Shown here: piece by piece, positions 43,274-51,988 of the stretch
Numbering within the stretch: the first letter of the stretch is position 1
Layout: each line of letters opens with the position of its first letter
Origin: Candidatus Manganitrophaceae bacterium
GTDB taxonomy: Bacteria; Nitrospirota; Nitrospiria; SBBL01; Manganitrophaceae
Assembly: GCA_016200325.1 (NCBI GenBank)
Contig: JACQEZ010000019.1
Span: 372,001 to 436,000, forward strand
Length of the DNA: 64,000 nt
Direction: 5' to 3'
Notes under the pieces: model-generated
Seen by the model: only the letters and a program-made list of their open reading frames with translations
Told to the model about the DNA's origin: nothing
Database searches by the model: none
Translations under genes and position numbers: made by a program

Positions 43274-44809
43274 ATGCAACGAAGCCTGAAAGAAAGATTC
43301 CTTTTAAGGCCGGGTGACCTGAACGCCTTCTTCGGCCTCGTCGTCGACAACATGACGCAGCTCGTCATCATGGCGGCGATCCTGATCGGCGTCTTCAAAT
43401 TTCCCCACGAGATCGTCTACGGCCGGATGATCCCCGGCTCGGCGATCGGCGTCCTGGTCGGTGATCTGATCTTCTCGATCATGGCGATCCGGCTCGCCCG
43501 CCGGACCGGCCGGAGCGACATCACCGCGATGCCGCCCGGGATCGATACCCCCTCCCTCTTCGCCTTCACCTTCGGCGTCATCGGCCCGGCCTATCTTGCG
43601 ACACACGATGCGATGCTCGCCTGGAAAATCTCGATGGCGGTCGTGATCCTCGTCGGGGCGACCAAGACGGCCGGCGCCTTTCTCGGACCGACCCTCCGCC
43701 GAATCGTCCCCCGCGCCGGCCTGCTCGGACCGATCGCCGGGGTGGCGCTCCTCTTAATTGCCTTCCTCCCGCTCCTGAAGATCGTCGCAAACCCAATCGT
43801 CGGTTTCTTCTCGCTCATCGTGATCCTCACCTGCATCGTCGGAAAGGTCCCGTTTCCTTTTCGGATCCCCGCCGCGTTTGCCGCGGTCATGCTGGGGATC
43901 GTCCTCTCGACCGTCACCGGTCTTTTCGAACCGGGACATGCCCCCTCGGTCCCGGCGGAGGCGACGACCTGGGCCCTTCCCTTTCCGACCCTCGCTTTCT
44001 TAGAAGGGCTTCCCCACATCCTTCCCTACCTTCCGATCGCCCTCCCCTTTGCGATCATCGTGATCATCGGCGGAATCGACGTGACCGAGAGCGCCGCGGC
44101 GGCGGGGGATGAATACGACACCCGGGCGATTCTCTGGACAAGCGGATTCTCGACGATGATGAGCGGCCTCTGCGGCGGCGTGGTGCAGACGACCCCGTAC
44201 ATCGGCCATCCCGCCTACAAAGAGATGGGAGGGGGCGCCGGCTATACGCTGGCGACGGCGCTCTTTATCGGATGTGCGGCAATCTTCGGCTTTCTCGGGA
44301 ATGTGGTCGATCTGCTGCCGGAGGCGGCGGTGGCGCCGATCTTAATTTTCATCGGATTGGAGATCACCGCGCAGGCGTTCGCCGCCACCCCGAAGGAACA
44401 TTACAAAGCGGTCGCCTTCGCATTTCTCCCGGTCATCGCGGCGTTGATTTTAATTGAATTGAACGGTCTGCTCGGCCACCTCGGGAAACGGGCCGCCGAT
44501 CTGCAAGGAGAGACGGCGCAGAGCTATCAGGCCCTCCTCTTTCTCTCCAACGGCTTCGTCGTCTCGTCGCTTCTCTGGGGGGGAGGACTCGCCGAGATCA
44601 TCGACCGGCGGCTCCTCCGTGCCGCCCTCTTCTTCGCCGCCGCCGGCGCGCTCACCCTCTTCGGCGTCATCCACTCGCCGTTCGACGACGGACGGCTCTT
44701 CTTTCCCTGGCAGAGCGAGACGACGCGGCCTTATGTGACCGCCGCGGCCTATGGATTGATGGCGGCGTTTCTTTTGGGGATGACCTCGTTTCAAAAGAAA
44801 GAAACATAG
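43274..44809 (+). CDS. NCS2-type (xanthine/uracil permease-like) transporter
   Basis: The 511-residue integral membrane protein has about 12-14 membrane segments. Segments such as FGLVVDNMTQLVIMAAILIG, ITAMPPGIDTPSLFAFTFGV and IGGIDVTESAAAAGDEYDTR with GGVVQTTPYIGHPAYKEMG match the nucleobase:cation symporter-2/AzgA-like superfamily. The substrate could be a purine, pyrimidine or another anion. ATG 43274 has CGGAG upstream; a longer frame starts within the divergent hydrolase gene. Confidence 0.8.
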   Translation: MQRSLKERFLLRPGDLNAFFGLVVDNMTQLVIMAAILIGVFKFPHEIVYGRMIPGSAIGVLVGDLIFSIMAIRLARRTGRSDITAMPPGIDTPSLFAFTFGVIGPAYLATHDAMLAWKISMAVVILVGATKTAGAFLGPTLRRIVPRAGLLGPIAGVALLLIAFLPLLKIVANPIVGFFSLIVILTCIVGKVPFPFRIPAAFAAVMLGIVLSTVTGLFEPGHAPSVPAEATTWALPFPTLAFLEGLPHILPYLPIALPFAIIVIIGGIDVTESAAAAGDEYDTRAILWTSGFSTMMSGLCGGVVQTTPYIGHPAYKEMGGGAGYTLATALFIGCAAIFGFLGNVVDLLPEAAVAPILIFIGLEITAQAFAATPKEHYKAVAFAFLPVIAALILIELNGLLGHLGKRAADLQGETAQSYQALLFLSNGFVVSSLLWGGGLAEIIDRRLLRAALFFAAAGALTLFGVIHSPFDDGRLFFPWQSETTRPYVTAAAYGLMAAFLLGMTSFQKKET

Positions 44810-45006
44810 CGCCGATCCGTGCAGAATCGGCGTCCTCTCCGTCTCGCCGACCTCCTCCAAATTAATCGTTGACTTCCCTTCCGGAACAAGCTTATACAAA
44901 AAGGAAAGGCACCAGTCTTCATTTTTAGGAGATCTTTATTTAAATAAGCGCCCCGGTCACAAGAGGGATCTGAGGACCGTTGAACCGTGCAGAGAGGAGA
45001 ATACCG

Positions 45007-45393
45007 ATGGGTAAAGCGACCGAGATTGTTCAGCAAGCCTACGCGGCGTTTGGCCGGAAGGACTTACCGGCGATGATGAATCTAATTGCCGATGACGTCG
45101 ATTGGGAGTTCGTCGGCTCGCCCAGTCTGCCTTATGCCGGACGGCGCCGAACCCCCAAAGAGGTCGCCGGCTTTTTCGAGGCGCTGCCGAAGGTGGACGA
45201 GATCCATCTTTTTGAGCCGCGCGAATTCATCGAGGCGAACGAGCATGTCACGGTCCTCGGCTGGGAAAAGACGACGGCGCTCGATACCAAAAAAGAATTT
45301 GAGAGCGAATGGATCCATCTCTTCTCCGTCAGAAACGGAAAGGTCACCCGCTGGCGCGGCTTCTTCAACACCGCCGCGCGCTATGGGATGTAA
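45007..45393 (+). CDS. SnoaL/ketosteroid isomerase-like NTF2-fold protein
   Basis: The 128-residue protein has the NTF2 fold typical of SnoaL-like proteins: EIVQQAYAAFGRKDLPAMMN, VDWEFVGSPSLPYAGRR and TRWRGFFNTAARYGM at the end. Many members bind small hydrophobic ligands and some are isomerases or lyases. Nothing here fixes a substrate. The GAGAGGAG-like ribosome site and the MGKATE start support ATG 45007. It converges with hemH. Confidence 0.8.
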   Translation: MGKATEIVQQAYAAFGRKDLPAMMNLIADDVDWEFVGSPSLPYAGRRRTPKEVAGFFEALPKVDEIHLFEPREFIEANEHVTVLGWEKTTALDTKKEFESEWIHLFSVRNGKVTRWRGFFNTAARYGM

Positions 45394-45430
45394 TTCGGAC
45401 TGAACGGGTGGTTCGGAAGAGATGTTTAGA

Positions 45431-46399
45431 TCAATCGCTTTGCGCGGGCAGGTGGGTGTGGACGACCGCGGCGAGCGCTTGGATAAAAAGGGGCGAGGCA
45501 TTGAGCGATTCGGTGCGGCGCAATTCGATTCCCTTCGACCGGGCGGTCTCTTTGTAGAGGATGTCGATATCATAGAGGATTTCGACATGGTCGCAGACGA
45601 ACCCGACCGGGACGATCAAAAGATTTTTTTCCCCTTTGGCGGCAAGCTCGTTTAACACCTCATCGACCTCCGGTCCCAGCCACTTCCCCGGCGCCATGCC
45701 GCGGCTCTGATACGCAAAGCGGCTGTTCACCACGCCGAGCCGCTTCACCACCCCGGCAACCGTTCCCTCCAGCTCTTTCGGATAAGGATCTCCCTCGGAG
45801 AGAACCCGCTCCGGCAAGGAGTGGGCGGTAAAAAGAACCGGCACGGTCGACCGGATCGCCTCCGGATAGACGGCGAGCGCCTCCTTCACCTTCTTCGCGA
45901 AGGCGTCGAGCAACAGCGGCTGATTGTGCCAGCTCTCGACCGGCGTCACCGGCAGATCGCTCCCGGCATCGTTGAGCGCCGTCTTCAACGCCTGAATGTA
46001 GGCGCCGACGCTCAGCTTCGAGTAGTGGGGGGCGAGGCTGACGGCGATGAGATGCCGCGGCGCATCTGCCACGATCTCCTTCACCGACTCTTTGATGAAG
46101 GGAGACCAATGCCGCATCCCGATATAGACTTTGAAGCGGAGGGTTTTCTCGTTGAGCGCCGCTTCGAGCGCCGCCGCCTGCTGTTGGGTGATCTCCAACA
46201 GGGGAGACTTCCCCCCGATCAGCCGATAGCGCTCCCGGACCAGCGCGACCACCTCGGGGGAAGGGACCCGCTCCTTCATGATGTGCCGGAGGAACGGCTC
46301 GACATCGTCGAGAGAATCGGGCCCGCCATGCGCCATCAACAAGACCGCGATCGGATCGGAAGAGCTCTTCTTCAGCCGGTTTCCATTCTCGCCGCTCAT
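45431..46399 (-). CDS. hemH: Ferrochelatase
   Basis: The 322-residue enzyme inserts iron into a porphyrin in the last or penultimate step of haem synthesis. Motifs include AVLLMAHGGPDSLDDVEPFL, the catalytic His in LFTAHSLPERVL and the acidic site in VGFVCDHVEILYDIDI. SQRSRGMAPG-like FAYQSRGMAPGKWLGP is also present. Its start overlaps the hemE stop by four bases (ATGA), so hemE and hemH form an operon. Confidence 0.93.
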   Translation of the reverse strand: MSGENGNRLKKSSSDPIAVLLMAHGGPDSLDDVEPFLRHIMKERVPSPEVVALVRERYRLIGGKSPLLEITQQQAAALEAALNEKTLRFKVYIGMRHWSPFIKESVKEIVADAPRHLIAVSLAPHYSKLSVGAYIQALKTALNDAGSDLPVTPVESWHNQPLLLDAFAKKVKEALAVYPEAIRSTVPVLFTAHSLPERVLSEGDPYPKELEGTVAGVVKRLGVVNSRFAYQSRGMAPGKWLGPEVDEVLNELAAKGEKNLLIVPVGFVCDHVEILYDIDILYKETARSKGIELRRTESLNASPLFIQALAAVVHTHLPAQSD

Positions 46400-47376
46400 C
46401 GACTACCCGGTCCCCCCCTCCGTGCGCTCTGCTGATGCACCCGCGCGATCACCGCGTCGACACTCTCGAGCGGCGTCTCCGGAAGAATCCCATGGCCGAG
46501 ATTGAAGATGTGTCCGGGACGATTCGCCGCGCGGCGGAGGATCGCATCGACCTGGTTTTCGATCTCGGAGATCGGGGCAAAAAGGACGACCGGATCGAGG
46601 TTCCCCTGGACCGCCACGTCATAACCGAGCCGCTTCCACCCTTCGTCCAAGTTGACCCGCCAGTCGAGCCCGATCACATCACCCCCCGCCTCTTTTTGCA
46701 GCTCCAGCAACGTCGCCGTCCCGGTGCCGAAATGGATCAGCGGCACCCCGGCCCCCTGAAGCGCGGCGAACAGTCCCTTCATGTGGGGGAAGACAAACCG
46801 GCGGTAGTCGTCGGGCGAGAGGGCGCCGATCCAGCTGTCAAAAACCTGAAGCGCCTGGGCGCCGGCTTTCACCTGTGCCATGAGATAGTCGGAGAGGACA
46901 CGGACGAGCTTCGTCATCAAGAGATCCCAGACCTCCGGCGCGCCATACATCATCCGCTTGGTGTCGAGATAGTTGCGCGAATGTCCCCCCTCGATCATGT
47001 AGCTCGCGAGGGTGAACGGCGCGCCGGCGAATCCGATCAGCGGCACTTTCAGCTCGCGGCGAACCTGCCGAATCGCCTCCATCACATAGCCGAGGCTCTC
47101 TTCGGGCACGACCGGCCGGAGCGCTTCGACCCCTTTTTTATCCTTCACCGGATTGTGGATCGCCGGCCCTTCCCCCTTCACGAATTCGAGCTGCAACCCC
47201 ATCGGCTCGAGCGGCAGGAGGATGTCGGCAAAAATAATCGAGGCATCGAGGTCGAACCGCTTGATCGGCTGAAGCGTCACCTCGGCGGCGAGCTCCGGCG
47301 TCTTGCAGACGGTCAGGAGCGAATGCTTCGCCCGAATCTCGCGAAACTCCTTCATGTAACGGCCGGCCTGTCGCAT
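46396..47376 (-). CDS. hemE: Uroporphyrinogen decarboxylase; true start upstream lacks a canonical codon
   Basis: The protein has the catalytic MRQAGRYMKEFREIR, the Asp in DASIIFADILLPLEPM and the family segments GFAGAPFTLASYMIEGG and GFGTGTATL-like HFGTGTATLLEL. It decarboxylates uroporphyrinogen III to coproporphyrinogen III. The ATG at 47376 is in the middle of the conserved N terminus: in frame upstream lie NDRFLKACRREPVDYTPIWL, the expected family start, reaching 47437. No ATG, GTG or TTG precedes them. The candidate starts are ACG (47437-47439) or GTT (47443-47445), with AAAGGGGG directly upstream. A short palindromic repeat abuts this site. Confidence 0.9.
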   Translation of the reverse strand: MRQAGRYMKEFREIRAKHSLLTVCKTPELAAEVTLQPIKRFDLDASIIFADILLPLEPMGLQLEFVKGEGPAIHNPVKDKKGVEALRPVVPEESLGYVMEAIRQVRRELKVPLIGFAGAPFTLASYMIEGGHSRNYLDTKRMMYGAPEVWDLLMTKLVRVLSDYLMAQVKAGAQALQVFDSWIGALSPDDYRRFVFPHMKGLFAALQGAGVPLIHFGTGTATLLELQKEAGGDVIGLDWRVNLDEGWKRLGYDVAVQGNLDPVVLFAPISEIENQVDAILRRAANRPGHIFNLGHGILPETPLESVDAVIARVHQQSARRGGPGSR

Positions 47377-47452
47377 CAGCCAGATCGGCGTGTAATCGAC
47401 CGGCTCACGCCGGCAGGCTTTTAGGAATCGATCGTTCGTAGGAACCCCCTTT

Positions 47453-47516
47453 CGATTGCGGATTGCGGAGTGAAAACAAGGACAAATATTTTATGTCCTA
47501 ATCTGCAATCCGAAAT
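47453..47516. repeat. Short palindromic repeat between tonB and hemE
   Basis: GATTGCGGA near 47453-47470 faces TCTGCAATC near 47502-47510, enclosing a second dyad GGACA/TGTCC. The sequence GCAATCCGAAAT recurs at 23334-23357 and 51961-51982. It lies immediately upstream of the hemE reading frame on the minus strand. Confidence 0.55.
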
Positions 47517-47594
47517 TTCTTCACACAGGCGGTGGATTTTAACATCCTGGGGAGGAGGTGTCAAACGCTGGAAGCAGCCCTGTTGACGGCGCTT

Positions 47595-48482
47595 CTAGGG
47601 ATGGTCGAGGGAGAAGGTCACCGGGATCCGTACCGCGGCGGCGACCGGACTGTCGCCGCGCCGCGCGGGGAGAAAGGTCCACTTTATCACCGCCTCGACC
47701 GCCGCCCGGTCAAGATCGACATGCCCGGAGGAGCGCTCGATCACCGCCTGGCCGACCTGGCCGCTCGGGAGGACGGTGACTTTAAGCAGGGCCGTCCCCT
47801 CTCTCCCCTCGGCACGCGCCGTCTCGGGATAACGCGGCTTCGGATGGGATCGGCCGTCGGCGCGGGGCAGGATAAAGCGGGGCCCCGCCCCGCCGCCGGT
47901 GCCGTCGATCCCGCCCGGGAGCGCGTCGCTGACGGTCGGCTTCAACGGTCCCTCGCCAGGGAAGCCCGGTTCGACCCCCTCCCCTTTTTCAGTCCCCTCT
48001 CCCGTCGATCCCCCTTCGGAGCGCTCTCTCCCGGCGACGAGCGTGACGGTTGGTAGCGACTCTAGTGACGCCTGCGCGGCGGTCTCACCGGGTACAGAGG
48101 ACAGATCCGTTCGAGCGGATGCCGCCGATGTCTCCGGCGGGATCGGTTTCTCCTCCGGTTGCGGCGGCTCGGAAACGGCCTCTGCGCTTTCCAAATTTGC
48201 CGGCTTTGTGGAAGGGGAGGGAGACGGCGGCGACGTTTTTTTGAGACGCGGGGCAGGAGCTTGGGACCTCTTCTGGACAACTGGGGGGACCGACGGGTGA
48301 GACGGTCCACTCGGATTTCCTTCCGTCGCGGCAGCGACCGAGCCGAGCCCCTCGAATGAAACGAGCTCCACCTCAAACCGCTCCTCTCCCCCCCCGCTCC
48401 GACCGGCGATGGAGAAAAGTCCGGCCAAGAGGAGCAGGTGGAAGAGAAGGGAGACAATCACTGACAGGCGTGCGCTTCGCAT
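47595..48482 (-). CDS. tonB: Energy transducer TonB, end of B12 operon
   Basis: The 295-residue protein has one N-terminal membrane segment (LSVIVSLLFHLLLLAGLFSI), a long Pro/Ser-rich periplasmic spacer (residues 50-190, with LKKTSPPSPSPSTKP) and a C-terminal TonB domain (PKPRYPETARAEGREGTALL, LDRAAVEAVIKWTFLPARR). It transmits proton-motive energy to outer-membrane receptors such as BtuB at the head of this operon. It follows the ATPase gene by two bases. ExbB and ExbD are not in the window. Confidence 0.9.
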   Translation of the reverse strand: MRSARLSVIVSLLFHLLLLAGLFSIAGRSGGGEERFEVELVSFEGLGSVAAATEGNPSGPSHPSVPPVVQKRSQAPAPRLKKTSPPSPSPSTKPANLESAEAVSEPPQPEEKPIPPETSAASARTDLSSVPGETAAQASLESLPTVTLVAGRERSEGGSTGEGTEKGEGVEPGFPGEGPLKPTVSDALPGGIDGTGGGAGPRFILPRADGRSHPKPRYPETARAEGREGTALLKVTVLPSGQVGQAVIERSSGHVDLDRAAVEAVIKWTFLPARRGDSPVAAAVRIPVTFSLDHP

Positions 48483-48484
48483 CC

Positions 48485-49282
48485 TTATTCCCTCCCCCGC
48501 TCCGCGATCGACAGAGGGGTCACCACCGGATAATGGAGCGTCGGATGGAGGGTGACCTCCGCCTCGATGCCGTAGACCTGCCGCAAATGCGGCTCGGTTA
48601 AAACGTTGCGAGGCGTCCCGTCGGCGACGACTTCGCCCCGGTGCAGCAAAATCAGGCGATGACAGTAACGCGCCGCCAGATGGAGGTCATGCAACGCCAT
48701 GACGACCGAGATCCCCTTCCCGGTCAGCGAGGCAACCAGGTCGATCAGGCCGAGCTGATGCTGCGGGTCGAGATTCGCCGTCGGCTCATCGAGGAGGAGC
48801 GTCGTCGCCTCTTGCGCCAGTGTCCTGGCAATCAACACCCGCTGCAGCTCGCCGCCGGAGAGCGCGGTGATCGGCCGGTCGGCGAACGTGTCGGTCTCCG
48901 TCAGCCGCATCGCCTCTTCTACGATCTGACGGTCGGCTGTCCTCTCCCGCTCGAACCGTCCGAGGTGGGCATACCGTCCCATCGAGACCGCCTCGCGACA
49001 GGGGAAAGGACTCTCCGGCTGCGGGTTCTGCGGCAGGTAGGCGATCCGCCGCGCCAGCTCTTTTTGGTTCCACCGGTCGAGTGGCCTCCCGTCGAGGAGA
49101 ATCGTCCCGGCGGTCGGCGTCAGGAGCTTCATCAGGAGCTTGAGGAGCGTCGACTTCCCCGCGCCGTTGGGCCCGATCAGTCCAACAAACTCCCGCGGCC
49201 CGACCGTAAAATTAATCCCATTTAAGACAGCCGCGCCCCGCCTTGAGAAGGAAACCCCTTTGAGGTCGATTCCGACGATCAT
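48485..49282 (-). CDS. btuD: Cobalamin ABC transporter ATPase BtuD-like
   Basis: The 265-residue ATPase has Walker A GLIGPNGAGKSTLLK, the signature LSGGELQRVLIARTLAQ and Walker B TLLLDEPTANLD, with switch His in VVMALHDLHLAA. Sequence and context fit the FecCD/BtuCD group for cobalamin or iron complexes. ATG 49282 is preferred: GAGAGG lies five bases upstream and the permease stop ends two bases away. An ATG at 49297 would overlap the permease. With the permease and binding protein it forms a full transporter. Confidence 0.9.
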   Translation of the reverse strand: MIVGIDLKGVSFSRRGAAVLNGINFTVGPREFVGLIGPNGAGKSTLLKLLMKLLTPTAGTILLDGRPLDRWNQKELARRIAYLPQNPQPESPFPCREAVSMGRYAHLGRFERERTADRQIVEEAMRLTETDTFADRPITALSGGELQRVLIARTLAQEATTLLLDEPTANLDPQHQLGLIDLVASLTGKGISVVMALHDLHLAARYCHRLILLHRGEVVADGTPRNVLTEPHLRQVYGIEAEVTLHPTLHYPVVTPLSIAERGRE

Positions 49283-49283
49283 A

Positions 49284-50357
49284 TTATCCTCTCGCATCCC
49301 GAATCCCCTTGTGCAGCAGATAAAGGAAAAAGGGAACGCCGACCAACGACGTGATCGTCCCGAGCCGCATCTCCTCCGGCGCGATCGCCACCCGCGCCAG
49401 CAGATCGGCGAAGACCAAAAAACTCCCCCCGGCGAGAAAAGAGGCCGGCAGCAAAATCCGGTGGTCGGGCCCAATGACCAGCCGGACGACATGCGGAATG
49501 ATCAATCCGACAAAGGCGATCGTCCCGGTGAAGGCGACGGCCGCGCCAGTCACCAAGGAGGAGAGGACCAAAAGAGACCGCTGAACCGACTTGATGTTCA
49601 TCCCGAGCGCCGCCGCCCCCTCTTCCCCTTCCGACGCCAGCAAATTGAGGTCTCGGCCGAAGAAGAGGAGTCCGATGCTTCCGAGTAAAATCGGACCGAC
49701 CGCCACCTTCAGATGAATCCAGCCCCGCGCATCGAGCCCCCCCATCAGCCAGAAGAGGATCTCCCCAACCACGGCGACCGACGTGATCCGGGAGAGAATC
49801 AGCGAGAGCATCGAGACCATAAAGATCCCGACCGCCATCCCGGAGAGGAGAAAGGTGGTGACCGGCGTCTTTCCGTCTCGGGTCGCGATCCGATAAACCA
49901 AGAGGACGGTGCCGAACGCTCCGCCGAAAGCGAACGCGGGAAGGATCAGCGGATGGTGGAAGGCGATTCCGGTCGTCAGCGAGATCACGGCACCGAGCGC
50001 CGCGCCGGCCGAAAGGCCGATCACGCCGGGATCGGCCATCGGGTTGCGGAAGAGCCCCTGAAGCGCCGCCCCCGAAATGCCGAGCCCCCCGCCGATCAGC
50101 GCCGCCAGCAGCACCCGCGGGAACCGGACCGTCGTAATGATGATCTCCTGCGAGGGATCCCATCCGGTCCAGTGGACGAACGGGAGCTGATTGAGGACGA
50201 GCCGGACGACGATTGGAAAGGGAACCGAGACGGCGCCGATCATTGTCGCTGCGAGAATGCTGCCGATCAAAAAGAGTACCAGAAGGGAGAGCCAACCGGC
50301 GGCAGGACGGATGCGACGGAGAACGCGGCGCTCGGCGGCAAGAGAGGCGGTCGTCAT
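49284..50357 (-). CDS. btuC: Cobalamin ABC transporter permease BtuC-like
   Basis: The 357-residue permease has about ten membrane segments and the family signatures RFPRVLLAALIGGGLGISGA, LQGLFRNPMADPGVIGLSAG and FIGLIIPHVVR-like AFVGLIIPHVVRLVIGPDHR. FecCD-family permeases import cobalamin or iron-siderophores. The ATG at 50357 overlaps the binding-protein stop (ATGA). An upstream in-frame stretch to 50585 is an Arg-rich shadow and is not included. Confidence 0.9.
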   Translation of the reverse strand: MTTASLAAERRVLRRIRPAAGWLSLLVLFLIGSILAATMIGAVSVPFPIVVRLVLNQLPFVHWTGWDPSQEIIITTVRFPRVLLAALIGGGLGISGAALQGLFRNPMADPGVIGLSAGAALGAVISLTTGIAFHHPLILPAFAFGGAFGTVLLVYRIATRDGKTPVTTFLLSGMAVGIFMVSMLSLILSRITSVAVVGEILFWLMGGLDARGWIHLKVAVGPILLGSIGLLFFGRDLNLLASEGEEGAAALGMNIKSVQRSLLVLSSLVTGAAVAFTGTIAFVGLIIPHVVRLVIGPDHRILLPASFLAGGSFLVFADLLARVAIAPEEMRLGTITSLVGVPFFLYLLHKGIRDARG

Positions 50358-51274
50358 CGTTTTCCTCCCCCCTCCGGCTGCGCCGTCTTCTCCGCCGGAG
50401 CATCGAAGCGCTCCGGATGGATCACCCGGGCGACCTGTTCGATTCCGTCGATCAGATAGTGGGACACCGACGAGAGATGTTTCTCCGGGATGGCGTAAAC
50501 GCGCCGGTTCCGGATCGCCGAGAGATGTCCCAGCGCCGGATGGGTGATCAGCTTTTGGTAGAAGTCGGGCTCCTCCGGATTCCAATCGCTGACGATGACG
50601 ATCTCCGGATCGAGCTGGATCAACGTTTCAATCGAAATCTTCTGATGTCCGACCAGTCCCGCCTCGGCGGCCCGATTCCGGCCGCCGGTCAACACCGCCA
50701 TCTCATCAAACATCGTCTCTTTTCCCGCGACCACCCCGGTCGGGCTGTAGAAGAGGACCCCGGGCCGCGTCGACGCGGCGCCGACCCGGCTGACGATTCG
50801 CTGGAGGCGGCGGCGCATCTCGGAGACGATCTCCTCCGCCCGTGCCTCTTCACCGACCGCTCGGCCGACGGCAAGGATGTTCTGCTCGACCCCTTTAACA
50901 GAAGAGAAGAGGGCGAGCTTCATCACCGGGAGCTTCGCATCGGTCAGCGCCTTCACCACATCGGCGGCGGTGTAGGTCGCCACGAGCACCAGGTCGGGAT
51001 GGAGCGCGATCACCCCTTCCACACTCAGGTGAAGATGGTTGGGAATCTGTTTGGCTTGCTCCACGACATGCGAGACGCCGGGATCGACCGCGAGATAGGT
51101 CACGGCAACAATCCGCTTCGGGTCGACCAGGGAAAAAAGAATTTCGTCGGTGCCGAGGGTCAACGAGACGATCCGCTGCGGCTGGGTCGAAGAACCGGTC
51201 TCCGCCGCCCGCACCGATGAAAGATCGACGAAGAGGAGAATCAGCACGAGGGTGCGGGTAAGGCTCCATTTCAT
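50354..51274 (-). CDS. btuF: Periplasmic B12-binding protein BtuF-like
   Basis: The 306-residue protein has a signal peptide (WSLTRTLVLILLFVDLSSVR, cleaved near RAA-ETG) and the cluster A-II binding fold: RIVSLTLGTDEILFSLVDPK at the start, YLAVDPGVSHVVEQAKQIPN and HLHLSVEGVIALHPDLVLV. It is adjacent to btuC and btuD and the operon is under a cobalamin riboswitch, so corrinoid is the likely ligand. It overlaps the permease gene and the PP-loop gene by four bases each. Confidence 0.87.
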   Translation of the reverse strand: MKWSLTRTLVLILLFVDLSSVRAAETGSSTQPQRIVSLTLGTDEILFSLVDPKRIVAVTYLAVDPGVSHVVEQAKQIPNHLHLSVEGVIALHPDLVLVATYTAADVVKALTDAKLPVMKLALFSSVKGVEQNILAVGRAVGEEARAEEIVSEMRRRLQRIVSRVGAASTRPGVLFYSPTGVVAGKETMFDEMAVLTGGRNRAAEAGLVGHQKISIETLIQLDPEIVIVSDWNPEEPDFYQKLITHPALGHLSAIRNRRVYAIPEKHLSSVSHYLIDGIEQVARVIHPERFDAPAEKTAQPEGGGKR

Positions 51275-51954
51275 CGAACCGCTTCCTCCGTAGCCGGCAG
51301 CAAATCGGCGAAGACGAACCCGTCCCGTGTGACCACCTCGCCGACCTGAACCTCGATCGGCTGCCGGAACATCGGGCCCTCAATCGCAAAGCTATGGAAC
51401 TCCCCCCGCTCGCCGCAGGGATCGACCTCTTTCGGCAGGTCGGCCAGAAACGCCGCATCGAACGTTCGCCCGGCGAACGATGGAGCAAGATGCCTTGGAT
51501 CGACACAGGTGATCACCGCCCGCAGGCCGCCGGCAATCATCTCGCGAGCAAGGCGGTCGGTCGGGATCTGCCAGAGGGGAAAGAGCGGCACAATCCCGGT
51601 GCCGGCCAGCTGCCGCTCGCGGTAGGCCCGAATCTCTTCCAGAAAGAGATCGCCGAAGGCAACGTGGGTCACCCCCGCCTCTTTCGCCTGATCGATCAAT
51701 GTCCGCATCGCCGCTTCATACGCCTCGTTGCTGCAGGGATCGGGAATCGAGACGATCTGGAGCGGGAGTCCCGCCGCCGCAGCCTGCGCCTGAAGGAGGC
51801 TCACCCGGACCGCATGCATCGCCACCCGTTGGTGCCGGGCATTGACGGTCGTGATCAACCCGGTCACTTCGACCTCCGGCTGCGCCCTTAATCGATAGAG
51901 CGACCAGGCGCTGTCCTTCCCGCTGCTCCAAGAAAGCCAGGTTCTCTTTTTCAT
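51271..51954 (-). CDS. PP-loop ATPase of the diphthine-ammonia ligase family
   Basis: The 227-residue protein has the PP-loop LSWSSGKDSAWSLYRLRAQP, the family segment TTVNARHQRVAMHAVRVSLL and VAFGDLFLEEIRAYRERQL. It belongs to the Dph6/adenine nucleotide alpha-hydrolase group, found in some B12 salvage gene clusters. Since bacteria lack diphthamide, a different ligase or amidation reaction is probable, perhaps on corrinoids, but this is inference. ATG 51954 has GGAG six bases upstream, within a short repeat element; a longer frame from 52014 extends into the adenosyltransferase gene. Confidence 0.8.
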   Translation of the reverse strand: MKKRTWLSWSSGKDSAWSLYRLRAQPEVEVTGLITTVNARHQRVAMHAVRVSLLQAQAAAAGLPLQIVSIPDPCSNEAYEAAMRTLIDQAKEAGVTHVAFGDLFLEEIRAYRERQLAGTGIVPLFPLWQIPTDRLAREMIAGGLRAVITCVDPRHLAPSFAGRTFDAAFLADLPKEVDPCGERGEFHSFAIEGPMFRQPIEVQVGEVVTRDGFVFADLLPATEEAVR

Positions 51955-51960
51955 CGATAC

Positions 51961-51982
51961 TCCGCAATCTGCATTCCGAAAT
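51961..51982. repeat. Copy of the dispersed GCATTCCGAAAT repeat in the B12 operon
   Basis: The 22-base unit ends GCATTCCGAAAT and lies between the adenosyltransferase stop and the PP-loop gene start. On the minus strand it supplies the GGAG ribosome site of the latter. Related units flank the gaps near 23.3 kb and 47.5 kb. Confidence 0.45.
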
Positions 51983-51988
51983 ACTTTC

